Virus record (IMG/VR): IMGVR_UViG_3300042520_002493
Span: 1-38,439 of that record
Strand: one strand, 5' to 3'
From: a virus
DNA: 38,439 nt
Shown: positions 1 through 7,423 of the stretch, piece after piece
Numbering within the stretch: position 1 is the stretch's first letter
How the letters are laid out: the number at the start of each line of letters is the position of its first letter
Translations under genes and position numbers: made by a program
The notes under the pieces: generated by a model
The model's input: only the letters and a program-made list of their open reading frames with translations
Databases searched by the model: none
What the model was told of the DNA's origin: nothing

Positions 1-27
1 AGCGTTATTTAAAGTCTGTTGTGACAT
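1..27 (-). CDS. 5' end of a gene running off the left edge
   Basis: Read on the minus strand, an ATG at 27-25 opens nine codons (MSQQTLNNA) without a stop before the window ends. It is preceded by an ATAAATA motif with exactly 6 nt between motif and ATG, the same arrangement as other late genes here, which is the main reason to believe it. Too little is visible to name a product; by its promoter it is probably a late, virion or assembly gene. Confidence 0.5.
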
Positions 28-33
28 AACCGT

Positions 34-40
34 TATTTAT
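34..40 (-). promoter_or_regulatory. T4-type late promoter motif (ATAAATA)
   Basis: The minus strand reads AATAAATA, then ACGGTT, then the ATG at 27. T4 late promoters have TATAAATA as their -10 element, recognised by the phage sigma factor gp55. The 6-nt gap would place the transcription start almost on the start codon. Confidence 0.5.
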
Positions 41-64
41 TATAAAGTGATATTGTTTTCAAAT

Positions 65-256
65 TTAAGTTTCTATCCAATACATAGTATCTTGCCATGT
101 CTTAGAATCATCCCAAATTTTAATGAGCATTGTATCGTATTTTGATAAATCAGGAAGACTTCTCGACGAAGGAGTAGCTTTTATGTTTTGACCAAGAACT
201 CTGTTCATTCTATTTACACGAATTCTTAATTTCTGATTAATTCTATAGCGAGACAT
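65..256 (-). CDS. Small basic hypothetical protein (63 aa)
   Basis: Starts MSRYRINQKLRIRVNRMNRV and ends DTMYWIET. The N-terminal third is rich in Arg and Asn, and the second half looks like ordinary globular protein. I use the ATG at 256; the frame is open 12 nt further to a TTG at 268, but there is no reason to prefer it. No Shine-Dalgarno is visible; a degenerate TTAAATA lies about 20 nt upstream. It is divergent from the gene at 313, and 37 bases separate its stop from the next minus-strand start. The family is not recognised; the basic N-terminus could bind nucleic acid, but that is a guess. Confidence 0.55.
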   Translation of the reverse strand: MSRYRINQKLRIRVNRMNRVLGQNIKATPSSRSLPDLSKYDTMLIKIWDDSKTWQDTMYWIET

Positions 257-298
257 AGGAGATTCCAAAATTATTTAAGATAATTTTTTTTGGTTTTG

Positions 299-305
299 AT
301 AAATA
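299..305 (+). promoter_or_regulatory. T4-type late promoter motif (GATAAATA)
   Basis: GATAAATA ends 7 nt before the ATG at 313, with AGATTTA between. No ribosome-binding site is present in this gap. It matches the T4 late -10 consensus apart from the first base. Confidence 0.6.
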
Positions 306-312
306 AGATTTA

Positions 313-831
313 ATGAGCGACTTCGATACACTATTTGAAAAAGAATTAGAACGATTCCAACAAGGAGGCATAGTAGTTGGAGACCGTATTCGTTTTAAAA
401 AAGATGCTTTAAAGATGGACTACATTGCTAGTAGAGCTAAATCCTACCAAGATATTGTTAGAGCTTGCATGGAACCTTCTTTTGATTTAAATTTAAGAGT
501 TGGAGCAGTAAAGTCAATTTATCCAACATCTGCTTATAATTTTCAAGCAGGCCATTCTGCTCCCGATGGTGTATTTTTAGACATTTATATTGAATATGCT
601 CCCGGTCTTTATCGTAACCCAATGACGGTTCCTTTCGAGGCAGTTGAAGTAATTGATGATGGAAGCGAACGAGGACCAATTCCTGACAGCCTTCGCCGCA
701 AAAACAACATCCATGGTCCAGAAGAAGTAAAATCGGATATGAATTTGTCTAATTCAAACACCCAGCTTCCTGGAGCTAACAAGTGGGATGACACTCAACC
801 CGGCGGCGGGAATTTTAAACCAAAGCGTTAA
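313..831 (+). CDS. Hypothetical phage protein (172 aa), probably late
   Basis: Soluble protein of 172 residues beginning MSDFDTLFEKELERF. An acidic helical N-terminus is followed by a central region (about residues 20-115) alternating basic and beta-like segments, including VVGDRIRFKKDAL, LRVGAVKSIYP and IEYAPGLYRNPMTVPFEAVEVID. The VGDRIRFKKDAL stretch resembles the start of a small SH3/KOW-like beta barrel, which is weak evidence. The C-terminal 50 residues are Gly/Pro/Asn-rich and probably disordered (NSNTQLPGANKWDDTQPGGG). A late-promoter motif directly upstream suggests late expression, so a virion or assembly role is possible. No enzymatic motif is visible. Confidence 0.75.
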   Translation: MSDFDTLFEKELERFQQGGIVVGDRIRFKKDALKMDYIASRAKSYQDIVRACMEPSFDLNLRVGAVKSIYPTSAYNFQAGHSAPDGVFLDIYIEYAPGLYRNPMTVPFEAVEVIDDGSERGPIPDSLRRKNNIHGPEEVKSDMNLSNSNTQLPGANKWDDTQPGGGNFKPKR

Positions 832-880
832 AATTAAAACCCTCGATGCAACAAATACGCACAACCTATATTCAAAAATA

Positions 881-1051
881 ATGAAGATCTTATTTTTTAA
901 GTTTTTAGTTATGTTTTTTTACTATGTTGGCGATATAGCATGTAAGTTTGAATGGGACTTTATGTTTGAACTTTATCAAAAATCAATGAAGCTTTCGTAC
1001 ATGTGTGACGAAAAAATAGGATTTTGGTGGTGGACTACTCCTAACAATTAA
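881..1051 (+). CDS. Small hydrophobic hypothetical protein (56 aa)
   Basis: Starts MKILFFKFLVMFFYYVGD and ends IGFWWWTTPNN. Residues 2-17 are a hydrophobic, possibly membrane-inserted helix; the rest is aromatic and amphipathic with two Cys. The frame is open back to a TTG at 788, but that would overlap the previous gene and read through its 3' end and the following non-coding stretch, so I use the ATG at 881. It lies 6 nt upstream of nrdB and is probably cotranscribed with it. Function unknown; it could be a small inner-membrane protein of infected cells. Confidence 0.6.
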   Translation: MKILFFKFLVMFFYYVGDIACKFEWDFMFELYQKSMKLSYMCDEKIGFWWWTTPNN

Positions 1052-1057
1052 CAATTT

Positions 1058-2050
1058 ATGAAAACTCAAAACAACCTCAAAATATTTGAAGAGCAAATCT
1101 CTCGAAAGCCTAATTTGTATCCTTGGACAGAGCAGTACATGGAAGCTATTCACAATGGGTTTTGGACAGATAAAGAATTTAATTTCAAGTCTGATATTCA
1201 AAACTTTAAAGTCACGCTAACTGAACAAGAAAAAGAAATTATCATTCGCACTCTTTCTGCTATTGGTCAAATAGAAGTTGCTGTCAAAACGTTTTGGGCC
1301 AAGCTTGGAGAAAATCTCCCGCATCCTTCTCTTGCTGATCTTGGATATGTAATGGCAAACACGGAGGTTATTCACAATAACGCATACGAACGTCTTTTGA
1401 CAGTTCTTGGGTTAGAAGACGTGTTTGAAGAAAATCTTAAGCTTGATTGGATTCAAGGTCGAGTAAAATATCTTAAAAAATATACCCACAGATTTTATAA
1501 GGATTCTAAAAAACAGTACCTTTATGCTTTAATTTTGTTTACTCTGTTTGTTGAAAATGTCTCATTGTTCTCTCAATTTTATGTTGTTAATTGGTTTGCT
1601 CGTTTTAAAAACGTGCTAAAAGATACAGATCAACAAGTCAAATACACGCGCAATGAAGAAAACTTACATGCTTTAATTGGTATTCAAATTGTGAATACAA
1701 TCAGAAAGGAATATCCAGAATTGTTTGATGAAGAACTAGAAGAAAAGATTCGCCAAGAAGCATTGGAGGCATTTGAATCAGAAGCAAAAATTGTAGATTG
1801 GATGGTAAACGGAATACAAGAAGAAGGTCTCAGTGCACCAATTCTTAAAGAATTCATTAAAAATAGAATCAATGAATCTCTTAAGCAAATTAAATTTAAA
1901 AAGGCTTTTGATGTTGACAAAGAATTATTAAAAACTACAGTATGGTTTGATGAAGAGCTACTTGGAGAAAATGCAACCGACTTTTTTCATAGCCGTCCTG
2001 TTGGATATGCTAAGAAAAACCAATCGTTTTCTGAAGAGGATCTATTCTAA
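1058..2050 (+). CDS. nrdB: Ribonucleotide reductase class I, small subunit NrdB
   Basis: Radical-generating subunit (330 aa) of aerobic class I ribonucleotide reductase, which with NrdA reduces ribonucleotides to deoxyribonucleotides for phage DNA synthesis. The di-metal ligands are all visible: E73, E103 and H106 in EVIH, E166 in FVEN, E201 and H204 in EENLH. Y110 lies seven residues after E103, the spacing of the radical tyrosine Y122 after E115 in E. coli NrdB, so this looks like a tyrosyl-radical enzyme rather than a tyrosine-less variant. The acidic C-terminus (SFSEEDLF) is the expected tail that docks on NrdA. No Shine-Dalgarno precedes the ATG. The gene is 11 nt upstream of nrdA, so the two are probably one operon with order B then A. 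Confidence 0.96.
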   Translation: MKTQNNLKIFEEQISRKPNLYPWTEQYMEAIHNGFWTDKEFNFKSDIQNFKVTLTEQEKEIIIRTLSAIGQIEVAVKTFWAKLGENLPHPSLADLGYVMANTEVIHNNAYERLLTVLGLEDVFEENLKLDWIQGRVKYLKKYTHRFYKDSKKQYLYALILFTLFVENVSLFSQFYVVNWFARFKNVLKDTDQQVKYTRNEENLHALIGIQIVNTIRKEYPELFDEELEEKIRQEALEAFESEAKIVDWMVNGIQEEGLSAPILKEFIKNRINESLKQIKFKKAFDVDKELLKTTVWFDEELLGENATDFFHSRPVGYAKKNQSFSEEDLF

Positions 2051-2061
2051 ACTATACCTAT

Positions 2062-3720
2062 ATGCACAAAGACAATTTTTACTGGCTTAACAAAGATTCT
2101 CGAAAGTTTCTCGAACGTGGATACTTGTTAGAGGGAGAAACTGCAGAACAACGGATTGAAGATATAGCTCAAACAGCTGAAAAGTATCTCAAAATTCCTG
2201 GCTTTGCTAAAAAATTCGTAGATTATATGGCCTTAGGGTTTTATAGCCTATCATCTCCGATTTGGTCAAATTTTGGCAGAAAGCGTGGACTTCCCATTTC
2301 CTGCTTTGGTTCGTATATTTCAGACACAATGGAATCAATTTTAGGCAAAATTGCTGAAGTTGGAATCATGACAAAGCACGGAGGAGGCACTTCTGCTTAC
2401 TTTGGTTCAGTTCGTGGACGAGGCACTCCAATTTCTTGTGGTGGGGAATCTACTGGTTCTGTGCATTTCATGGAACTATACAACAAGTTAATGAATGTCG
2501 TTTCTCAAGGCAATGTAAGGCGAGGGTCTTTTGCTGCTTATTTGCCTATTGATCATAAAGATATTGAGGAGTTTCTTCAAATTCGCTCAGAGGGTCACGA
2601 CATTCAAGAAATGTCGTTTGCTGTTTGTGTGCCAGATCAATGGATGAAGGAAATGGTTGCAGGAGACAAGGAAAAGCGCAGAGTTTGGTCAAACGTTATT
2701 AAAAAGCGGTTTGAATCTGGTTATCCCTATATTATGTTTTCGGACACAGTTAACAACAACTCTCCTCAAATTTACAAAGACAAAGGAATGAAAATTAATA
2801 ATTCAAACCTCTGTAGTGAAATTGCTCTTTCAAATAACGACGAAGAGTCATTTGTTTGCGATTTATCTTCTTTGAACCTCGAGCGCTGGGATGCTATTAA
2901 AGACACAGATGCTGTAGAAACTCTTGTTATGTTCTTGGATGCTGTTATGTCTGAGTTTATTGACAAAACTGAAGATATGCAATTCATGGAAGCTCCAAGA
3001 AGATTTGCTATTAATCAAAGAGCTCTTGGAGTAGGAGTTCTCGGATGGCATTCGCTTCTCCAATCTAAGATGATTGCGTTTGAATCTTTTGATGCAAAAA
3101 TGATTAATGCTGAAATTTGGAAAGCTATTCGAGAGCGTGCTGATAAAGCAACAGAAGAACTTGCAGAAATTTTTGGAGAAGCTCCAATCTATGACGCTTC
3201 CAAAGAAAAAAGAAGAAACACAACAACTCTTGCTGTAGCTCCAACCACTTCTTCGAGTTTTATTCTTGGTCAAGTATCTCCTTCGATAGAACCGGAGAAC
3301 AGTTGTTATTATGTTAAAGATCTTGCTAAAGGAAAATTCACGTATAAAAACCCATACCTGAAACACTTGCTAAAAGAAAAGGATAAAAACGACGATGAAA
3401 CCTGGATGTCAATTCTTTCTCATGGGGGTTCTGTTCAGCATCTTGATTTCTTATCGGATCACGAAAAAAATGTATTCAAAACTTTTGGAGAAATTTCCCA
3501 AAAAGAAATCGTTATTCAAGCTGCTCAAAGGCAAAAATATATTGACCAGTCGCAGAGTCTGAATTTGATGATCCCACACGATGCAAAGCCGAAAGAAGTT
3601 AACGAACTGCTCATCTTTGGGTGGGAGCAAGGAATTAAAACGTTTTATTATCAACGGAGTTCAAACCCTTCTCAAAAGCTTGCGAGATCAATTACGACCT
3701 GTAAGTCATGTGAAGCGTAA
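2062..3720 (+). CDS. nrdA: Ribonucleotide reductase class I, large subunit NrdA, compact form
   Basis: Catalytic subunit, 552 aa. Active-site landmarks are C81 in LPISCFGS (counterpart of E. coli C225), N249-C251-E253 in NLCSEI (thiyl radical Cys with Asn and Glu), C266 in FVCDLSS (redox partner, E. coli C462) and Y529-Y530 in TFYYQRSS (radical relay). The C-terminal tail ends CKSCEA, giving a CxxC pair (C547, C550) to re-reduce the active site. About 140 residues are missing N-terminally relative to E. coli NrdA (761 aa) or T4 NrdA (about 750 aa), so the ATP-cone that senses ATP/dATP is absent. Such truncated phage enzymes would escape dATP shut-off. The stop codon abuts the stop of the opposing gene at 3721 with no gap. 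Confidence 0.96.
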   Translation: MHKDNFYWLNKDSRKFLERGYLLEGETAEQRIEDIAQTAEKYLKIPGFAKKFVDYMALGFYSLSSPIWSNFGRKRGLPISCFGSYISDTMESILGKIAEVGIMTKHGGGTSAYFGSVRGRGTPISCGGESTGSVHFMELYNKLMNVVSQGNVRRGSFAAYLPIDHKDIEEFLQIRSEGHDIQEMSFAVCVPDQWMKEMVAGDKEKRRVWSNVIKKRFESGYPYIMFSDTVNNNSPQIYKDKGMKINNSNLCSEIALSNNDEESFVCDLSSLNLERWDAIKDTDAVETLVMFLDAVMSEFIDKTEDMQFMEAPRRFAINQRALGVGVLGWHSLLQSKMIAFESFDAKMINAEIWKAIRERADKATEELAEIFGEAPIYDASKEKRRNTTTLAVAPTTSSSFILGQVSPSIEPENSCYYVKDLAKGKFTYKNPYLKHLLKEKDKNDDETWMSILSHGGSVQHLDFLSDHEKNVFKTFGEISQKEIVIQAAQRQKYIDQSQSLNLMIPHDAKPKEVNELLIFGWEQGIKTFYYQRSSNPSQKLARSITTCKSCEA

Positions 3721-3996
3721 TTATATTCCTGGAATAGAACCAAAGAACTGAGTACGATACCACATATCACCGTTAATTGTAGCGCTCAATTGATCAGAAT
3801 TTGTTAATCCACGAAAAGTAAACTCTGTTCCTGCTGGCACTTCAAACCCAACAGAAGGATTTTGAAAATCAAAAATAGTGGCTACGTGTTTCGCTCTAAC
3901 AATAACTTCGGAACACTCCTGACTCTGAAGTTTAACTTTCGTATGGTTTCCTGTTAAGAAAAAAGATTTACAAACATTGCGATTAAATTGAGCCAT
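3721..3996 (-). CDS. Small beta-rich hypothetical protein (91 aa), late
   Basis: Begins MAQFNRNVCKSFFLTGN and consists largely of alternating short strands (TKVKLQSQECSEVIVRAK, VGFEVPAGTEFTFRGL), so a small beta-sandwich or barrel is likely. The frame is open to an upstream ATG at 4011, but an ATAAATA motif (4002-4008) would then lie inside the coding region. Placing the start at 3996 leaves the 5-nt motif-to-start gap seen at other late genes. The promoter type suggests a virion or decoration protein, but no family is recognised. The stop is directly back-to-back with the nrdA stop. Confidence 0.7.
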   Translation of the reverse strand: MAQFNRNVCKSFFLTGNHTKVKLQSQECSEVIVRAKHVATIFDFQNPSVGFEVPAGTEFTFRGLTNSDQLSATINGDMWYRTQFFGSIPGI

Positions 3997-4001
3997 GATA
4001 T

Positions 4002-4008
4002 TATTTAT
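4002..4008 (-). promoter_or_regulatory. T4-type late promoter motif (GATAAATA)
   Basis: On the minus strand GATAAATA is followed by ATATC and then the ATG at 3996. The 5-nt gap leaves no room for a ribosome-binding site, and this motif decides the start chosen for the downstream gene. Confidence 0.6.
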
Positions 4009-4050
4009 CATTTGTCGTTGAAAACAACTTATTATCTTTTAATTAATAAC

Positions 4051-4068
4051 AACAATACACCCATTGTT
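4051..4068. repeat. Short perfect inverted repeat upstream of the 71-aa gene
   Basis: AACAAT and ATTGTT flank a 6-nt loop (ACACCC), ending 17 nt before the ATG at 4086 and just before the GAAAGGA ribosome-binding site. It could be an operator half-site pair or a small 5' RNA hairpin. With only six base pairs, chance is possible. Confidence 0.3.
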
Positions 4069-4085
4069 TAGAAAGGACACACACT

Positions 4086-4301
4086 ATGGCTAATAAAAAT
4101 GCTTACGAAATTCGTTTGGATGTACTCCAAATGGCTCACAACGATTCTCAAATGCGTTATCTTGAACAATTAAACACGTTTAGAGACGATCACGGAAGAT
4201 TGGTTGATAACAAAATTATTGACGATCTCTTTCCTAAAACTGTTGACGTGATTAAAAGAGCAGAAGAATTATATAAATTTGTTGAAGACAGAGGTCTTTA
4301 A
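4086..4301 (+). CDS. Small hypothetical protein (71 aa)
   Basis: MANKNAYEIRLDVLQMAHND followed by a mostly helical, charged chain ending LYKFVEDRGL. The composition, with two amphipathic helices, suggests a small soluble helical protein. It resembles in general style small conserved proteins of T4-like aquatic phages, but I cannot assign a function. Unlike most genes here it has a real Shine-Dalgarno (GAAAGGA, 9 nt before the ATG). Directly downstream lies a strong intrinsic terminator, so it may be a separate short transcript. TTGAAA at 4018 and TATTAT at 4030 are possible but poorly spaced promoter elements. Confidence 0.75.
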   Translation: MANKNAYEIRLDVLQMAHNDSQMRYLEQLNTFRDDHGRLVDNKIIDDLFPKTVDVIKRAEELYKFVEDRGL

Positions 4302-4316
4302 TTGAGTCGAACCCTA

Positions 4317-4353
4317 AGTCCCTCTGGGCTACCAACCTGGAGGGACTTTTTTT
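4317..4353 (+). terminator. Intrinsic terminator after the 71-aa gene
   Basis: AGTCCCTC (4317-4324) pairs perfectly with GAGGGACT (4340-4347) across a 15-nt loop and is followed by an uninterrupted run of T to 4353. It starts 16 nt after the stop codon. Confidence 0.85.
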
Positions 4354-4390
4354 GTTGTATAATAAAATTTCTATTAGAAACTAGTGTCCT

Positions 4391-4516
4391 ATGTCAAATA
4401 CTACAAAAATTTATAAGGAGCATTATTCGTCTCCCAAAAAAGCAAAGGAAGCAGCAGCTAATCTCCGTAAAGGAGGAATCAAAGCAAAAGTGTCAAAAAC
4501 ACCTAGGAAAAATTAA
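4391..4516 (+). CDS. Very small basic protein (41 aa)
   Basis: MSNTTKIYKEHYSSPKKAKE continuing with AAANLRKGGIKAKVSKTPRKN. Eleven Lys and two Arg against two Glu make it strongly cationic; an alanine-rich helix is flanked by flexible basic arms. It fills the space between the terminator at 4353 and the hsp20 leader. A TATAAT box at 4358-4363, about 28 nt before the ATG, would be a plausible -10, but no good -35 is seen. There is no strong Shine-Dalgarno next to the ATG. A nucleic-acid-binding role is possible but is only an inference from charge. Confidence 0.55.
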   Translation: MSNTTKIYKEHYSSPKKAKEAAANLRKGGIKAKVSKTPRKN

Positions 4517-4525
4517 TTGTTTGGA

Positions 4526-4532
4526 ATAAATA
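4526..4532 (+). promoter_or_regulatory. Late promoter-like motif upstream of hsp20
   Basis: AATAAATA lies 62 nt before the hsp20 ATG, farther than at the other late genes. If used, the transcript would have a leader of about 55 nt. Lower confidence because the distance is unlike the others and the local DNA is AT-rich. Confidence 0.3.
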
Positions 4533-4594
4533 AATTTTGTCCTAGTGCACAATTACGTGGCTAGCACAAACATGTATTGATTAGAAATAATAAT

Positions 4595-5074
4595 ATGACA
4601 ACATTAGCAACATACGTCCCTGGACATTTTTCGTCCACTGAACGGGTTTATCGCCAGTTACCCGCTCTGTTTAATGATAACTGGTTCGACAACCTCTTTG
4701 GAGAAGTGGATAAAGCATTTGATGTTCCAAATGCGGTTTATCCTTATAATGTTCTCCAAGTGAGAAATACAAAAGAAGAAATCATTCAATACGAAGTTGA
4801 AGTAGCACTTGCTGGAGTCGGTAAAGACAACATCGACGTTAAAGTGAGAGATGGTAAACTTCTTATTGAAATTAACAAAGACAAAGACGAAGTTTCAGAT
4901 ACAGTAACGTATTTGAAAAAAGGAATTAGTCAAAGAAAAGGAAGCATGACTTTCAATCTTGATGAAAAAGTTAATTCTAAAAAAATTAGCTCGTCTTATA
5001 AAGACGGTCTGCTTAAAATCGTCATTCCGGCAGTAAAGCCTGAAACGATTGACATAGATGTTAAAGTAGAATAA
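4595..5074 (+). CDS. Small heat-shock protein Hsp20 (alpha-crystallin family)
   Basis: ATP-independent holdase chaperone, 159 aa from the ATG at 4595 (MTTLATYVPGHF). A TTG six codons upstream is in frame but has no support. The alpha-crystallin domain spans about residues 50-150. It shows the family's alternating strands (YEVEVALAGVGKDNIDVKVRDGK), the conserved Gly-x-Leu equivalent in YKDGLLKIVIP, and a C-terminal I-x-I type anchor (IDIDV) used in oligomer assembly. Hsp20 is a common gene of T4-like cyanophages, where it is thought to aid folding or virion assembly during infection. The gene has its own downstream terminator and no clear Shine-Dalgarno. Confidence 0.93.
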   Translation: MTTLATYVPGHFSSTERVYRQLPALFNDNWFDNLFGEVDKAFDVPNAVYPYNVLQVRNTKEEIIQYEVEVALAGVGKDNIDVKVRDGKLLIEINKDKDEVSDTVTYLKKGISQRKGSMTFNLDEKVNSKKISSSYKDGLLKIVIPAVKPETIDIDVKVE

Positions 5075-5091
5075 CTTAAAATTAAAACACT

Positions 5092-5127
5092 AAAGAGAGG
5101 TCTTCGGAGAGAGGGCCTCTCTTTTTT
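5092..5127 (+). terminator. Intrinsic terminator after hsp20
   Basis: AAAGAGAGGTC (5092-5102) pairs with GGCCTCTCTTT (5114-5124), eleven base pairs including one G-T wobble, with an 11-nt loop; six T follow in 5122-5127. It begins 17 nt after the hsp20 stop. Confidence 0.85.
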
Positions 5128-5152
5128 ATGTTTGGGTTTTCATTGTGCGTCA

Positions 5153-5159
5153 ATAAATA
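5153..5159 (+). promoter_or_regulatory. T4-type late promoter motif heading the + strand virion cluster
   Basis: AATAAATA lies just after the hsp20 terminator and 21 nt before the ATG at 5181. It would give a leader of roughly 15 nt. The position between a terminator and the first virion gene supports it as the operon promoter. Confidence 0.55.
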
Positions 5160-5180
5160 ATAAGAGTTACCTTTATATTC

Positions 5181-6515
5181 ATGGACCTTTCTCTTAACAG
5201 CTTGACAGTTAAATCCGTTGCTTCTGATTATAGTTGGGATAAACTAAATCCAACGGAAAGCACTTTGATTTCCTCTAATCTGTCCGGTGGTCGGTTTGTT
5301 GGGTATGCTCCTCTTGTTAGTGTGTTGCTAAGCGCGTGTTGCGTAGAAGATTTAAGCGGACAAGCTATTGCTTTTCGAGGAATCGCTGACTATGGAGATT
5401 TTTATAATTCAGAAACAAGTACTCAAGTATCTACAACTAGTGGAACACAAATATTCTGTCATAATTATTTGATGCCAGGAGTTTATACCTTGACATACAA
5501 ACAAACAACTTACATTCCTACAGACGTAACAAAATGCGGGAGCGGGGTTTATAATCCTTATGACACATATGTAGAAAAAGAAGATCTGAAAGCTGTTCGT
5601 CCTCCATTCTCTTGGATATGGTACAATTTCTTTAAAGACGACTACGACCCAAGAACAGAAAAGCTGGGATCATTTGAACCTCGAAATGAATTGATTACAT
5701 GGGATGACTGCGTATTTCAAGGCTCAAAGCAAATTACTTGGGAAGAAGCCTCTGGTCCCGCCATAGAGATACGGCACTCCCCAGTATCGTGGCAATGGAA
5801 AAAAATAAAAACCGTTCCCGAACCTTTTGAGTTGTATACCCAAAATATATCTTGGGCAGACTCAAAACCAAACTCTCTTTTTCCTCGCACTTGGAAACAA
5901 ATTAAAAAATACAAGTGTTTAGTTTCGGACTCTACTGCAACCAAATGTTTAGAATTGGTGCCGTCTCTATCTACTGTAACACATACACAAACTTTAACTT
6001 CTTTCTTGGAAGTACTTGAAATACCACCAAAAGCATATATTACAGCAATTCACAGCCAACCAGTTGTTAACAGAGTATCTCCTTATACAGTAACTCTTAC
6101 ACCAAGAAATATTCGCTGTGGTAGTTTTCCTATTGAAAAGATTATGTGGGATCTAGGAGATGGCAGTCCGATTGTTGAAAAAACTAGATTGAATCCCAAT
6201 CGAGCATATAGATCAGATATTAAATTTGTGTATCAAAAAGAATTTGACTCTGATTTTCTTGATCCAAGAAATTTTGATTTAGTGTATACATACAACAGAA
6301 CAGTAAACACGAGTAATTGTTTTTATCCTTCCTTAACTGCAATTGCAAGTTCAACGGGCACATCCGATTGTGCTACCACGGTAATCGGACCGATAAAATA
6401 CCAACCACACTCGTCTGATTCTTTTGCTCTAACTCAAAACTACATAACAGAAAAAGGAGTAGCGTATGCTGGATACGTGCAAAATACTGCATCTTTTTGG
6501 AACAGAACTAAATAA
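5181..6515 (+). CDS. Putative virion structural protein with PKD-like domain (444 aa)
   Basis: First gene of the + strand run of large proteins. Residues about 285-415 form a PKD/Ig-like unit, marked by the hallmark WDLGDGSP near residue 325 and the following strand pattern ending in SLTAIASS. The middle (about 140-250) is very Trp-rich, with recurring short segments such as LITWDDCVF, KQITWEEA, VSWQWKKI and NISWADS. This looks like a repeated Trp-anchored turn or strand. Several Cys occur (ACCVEDL, TKCGSG). There is no signal peptide or membrane helix. PKD domains in phage proteins are usually found in tail or fibre proteins that bind surfaces. Function is inferred from context and from the late promoter upstream. 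Confidence 0.75.
   Translation: MDLSLNSLTVKSVASDYSWDKLNPTESTLISSNLSGGRFVGYAPLVSVLLSACCVEDLSGQAIAFRGIADYGDFYNSETSTQVSTTSGTQIFCHNYLMPGVYTLTYKQTTYIPTDVTKCGSGVYNPYDTYVEKEDLKAVRPPFSWIWYNFFKDDYDPRTEKLGSFEPRNELITWDDCVFQGSKQITWEEASGPAIEIRHSPVSWQWKKIKTVPEPFELYTQNISWADSKPNSLFPRTWKQIKKYKCLVSDSTATKCLELVPSLSTVTHTQTLTSFLEVLEIPPKAYITAIHSQPVVNRVSPYTVTLTPRNIRCGSFPIEKIMWDLGDGSPIVEKTRLNPNRAYRSDIKFVYQKEFDSDFLDPRNFDLVYTYNRTVNTSNCFYPSLTAIASSTGTSDCATTVIGPIKYQPHSSDSFALTQNYITEKGVAYAGYVQNTASFWNRTK
6508..6514 (+). promoter_or_regulatory. Degenerate late promoter-like motif (CTAAATA)
   Basis: CTAAATA overlaps the stop codon of the preceding gene and ends 6 nt before the ATG at 6521. One mismatch from ATAAATA, but at the same spacing as the good copies. 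Confidence 0.3.
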
Positions 6516-6520
6516 CTCTT

Positions 6521-7423
6521 ATGGCATTTACTGTAAATACTTTGTCTCTTAGTTCCATAAAGCCTGTCAAGCTGGTGTATAACTTTAATGCCTTAGAGCA
6601 ATTAAATTCAAGCTTTAAAACAAACAATAGTAATTTGAGTTTTATAACTCACGATGCTTTAAAAAACAGCAAAGACGTAGCTCTCAGCAAACATACAGCA
6701 TTAGCTCTTACGAATTCAGCAGATTTAAAAACTGTCTTTACTCAAACATCTTCCAACGTAGACGTTAATCATATTGCTAGTTCATTTTATTTAGAGGCAT
6801 CAACTAACTTTTTAAGTAAAGAAGAGAGTGTTGTAAAAGTATACAACGGAAAGTTTTATTTAGGAGGAAAAGGAGAGACTGCTGTCTTTTACGTAATTTT
6901 AATTCAGCCTGGAGTAGTGGAACTTCGGGTAGGAAATCTATATGTACAAGCATCAGAAGATTATCCTTTTACGCTAATGACCTCTACAGAACCGTTGCTT
7001 GATAATGAAGTTGTTAGACAACGATTTTTTATGTCTTATAATAATAAAAGCATTGCTTTTCAAACAAAAACAAAACATGGTCTCAGATATCTAGCAAGCG
7101 GAGCGGACAGAACCCTTCGGTTTGTAGGAGCTAACTTAAATGAAACAAAAGTTAACAATTACATACTCAAACCAAACTTTATTACTCCTTCATTTGTTTC
7201 TCACGACTTTGATCCTTCTGCAAAAGAAGTTAAATATTACAACGAATTATCAGAAACTGATAATCAAAAGACAACAAACATCAAAAAGCAAATTCAGCTA
7301 AACACCAATTTGCTTGTAAGTTGCCCATCTACACATCTAGCTGAAAAAAGCGAAGTAGGAGTAAACATATCCCTAACTAAAACAAACTTTTCTACTTTAG
7401 GAACTTTCAATACTTCATTCTAA
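6521..7423 (+). CDS. Putative virion structural protein (300 aa)
   Basis: Not recognised. The N-terminal 110 residues are Ser/Asn/Thr-rich with a repeated pattern of short hydrophobic turns. Residues about 105-215 contain beta-strand alternation, and the segment RQRFFMSYNNKSIAFQTK followed by GLRYLASGADRTLRFVGAN is reminiscent of a beta-trefoil or fascin-like repeat, where a strand pair reads out a ligand state. This is weak. The C-terminus is polar and Asn/Thr-rich. Its stop overlaps the start of the next gene by one base (TAATG), so translational coupling is likely. Context makes a tail or baseplate-associated role likely. Confidence 0.7.
   Translation: MAFTVNTLSLSSIKPVKLVYNFNALEQLNSSFKTNNSNLSFITHDALKNSKDVALSKHTALALTNSADLKTVFTQTSSNVDVNHIASSFYLEASTNFLSKEESVVKVYNGKFYLGGKGETAVFYVILIQPGVVELRVGNLYVQASEDYPFTLMTSTEPLLDNEVVRQRFFMSYNNKSIAFQTKTKHGLRYLASGADRTLRFVGANLNETKVNNYILKPNFITPSFVSHDFDPSAKEVKYYNELSETDNQKTTNIKKQIQLNTNLLVSCPSTHLAEKSEVGVNISLTKTNFSTLGTFNTSF

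Noticed and set aside
2863-3366. 167-residue open frame on the minus strand inside nrdA
   Set aside because: It is fully antisense to the catalytic core of nrdA, rich in Phe/Ser/Cys from reversed Lys/Glu codons, and has no family signature or start signal.
3997-4011. Upstream ATG at 4011 for the minus-strand 91-aa gene
   Set aside because: It would put the ATAAATA motif inside the coding sequence; the next ATG has the usual spacing.
4302-4529. 75-residue frame beginning directly after the 71-aa gene
   Set aside because: Needs a TTG start and would translate through the intrinsic terminator; the 41-aa frame in the same stretch looks more like protein.
4540-4575. CTAGTGC / GCTAGCAC near-repeat in the hsp20 leader as a riboswitch or operator
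   Set aside because: Only four bases can pair as an inverted repeat; no known regulatory RNA is recognised.
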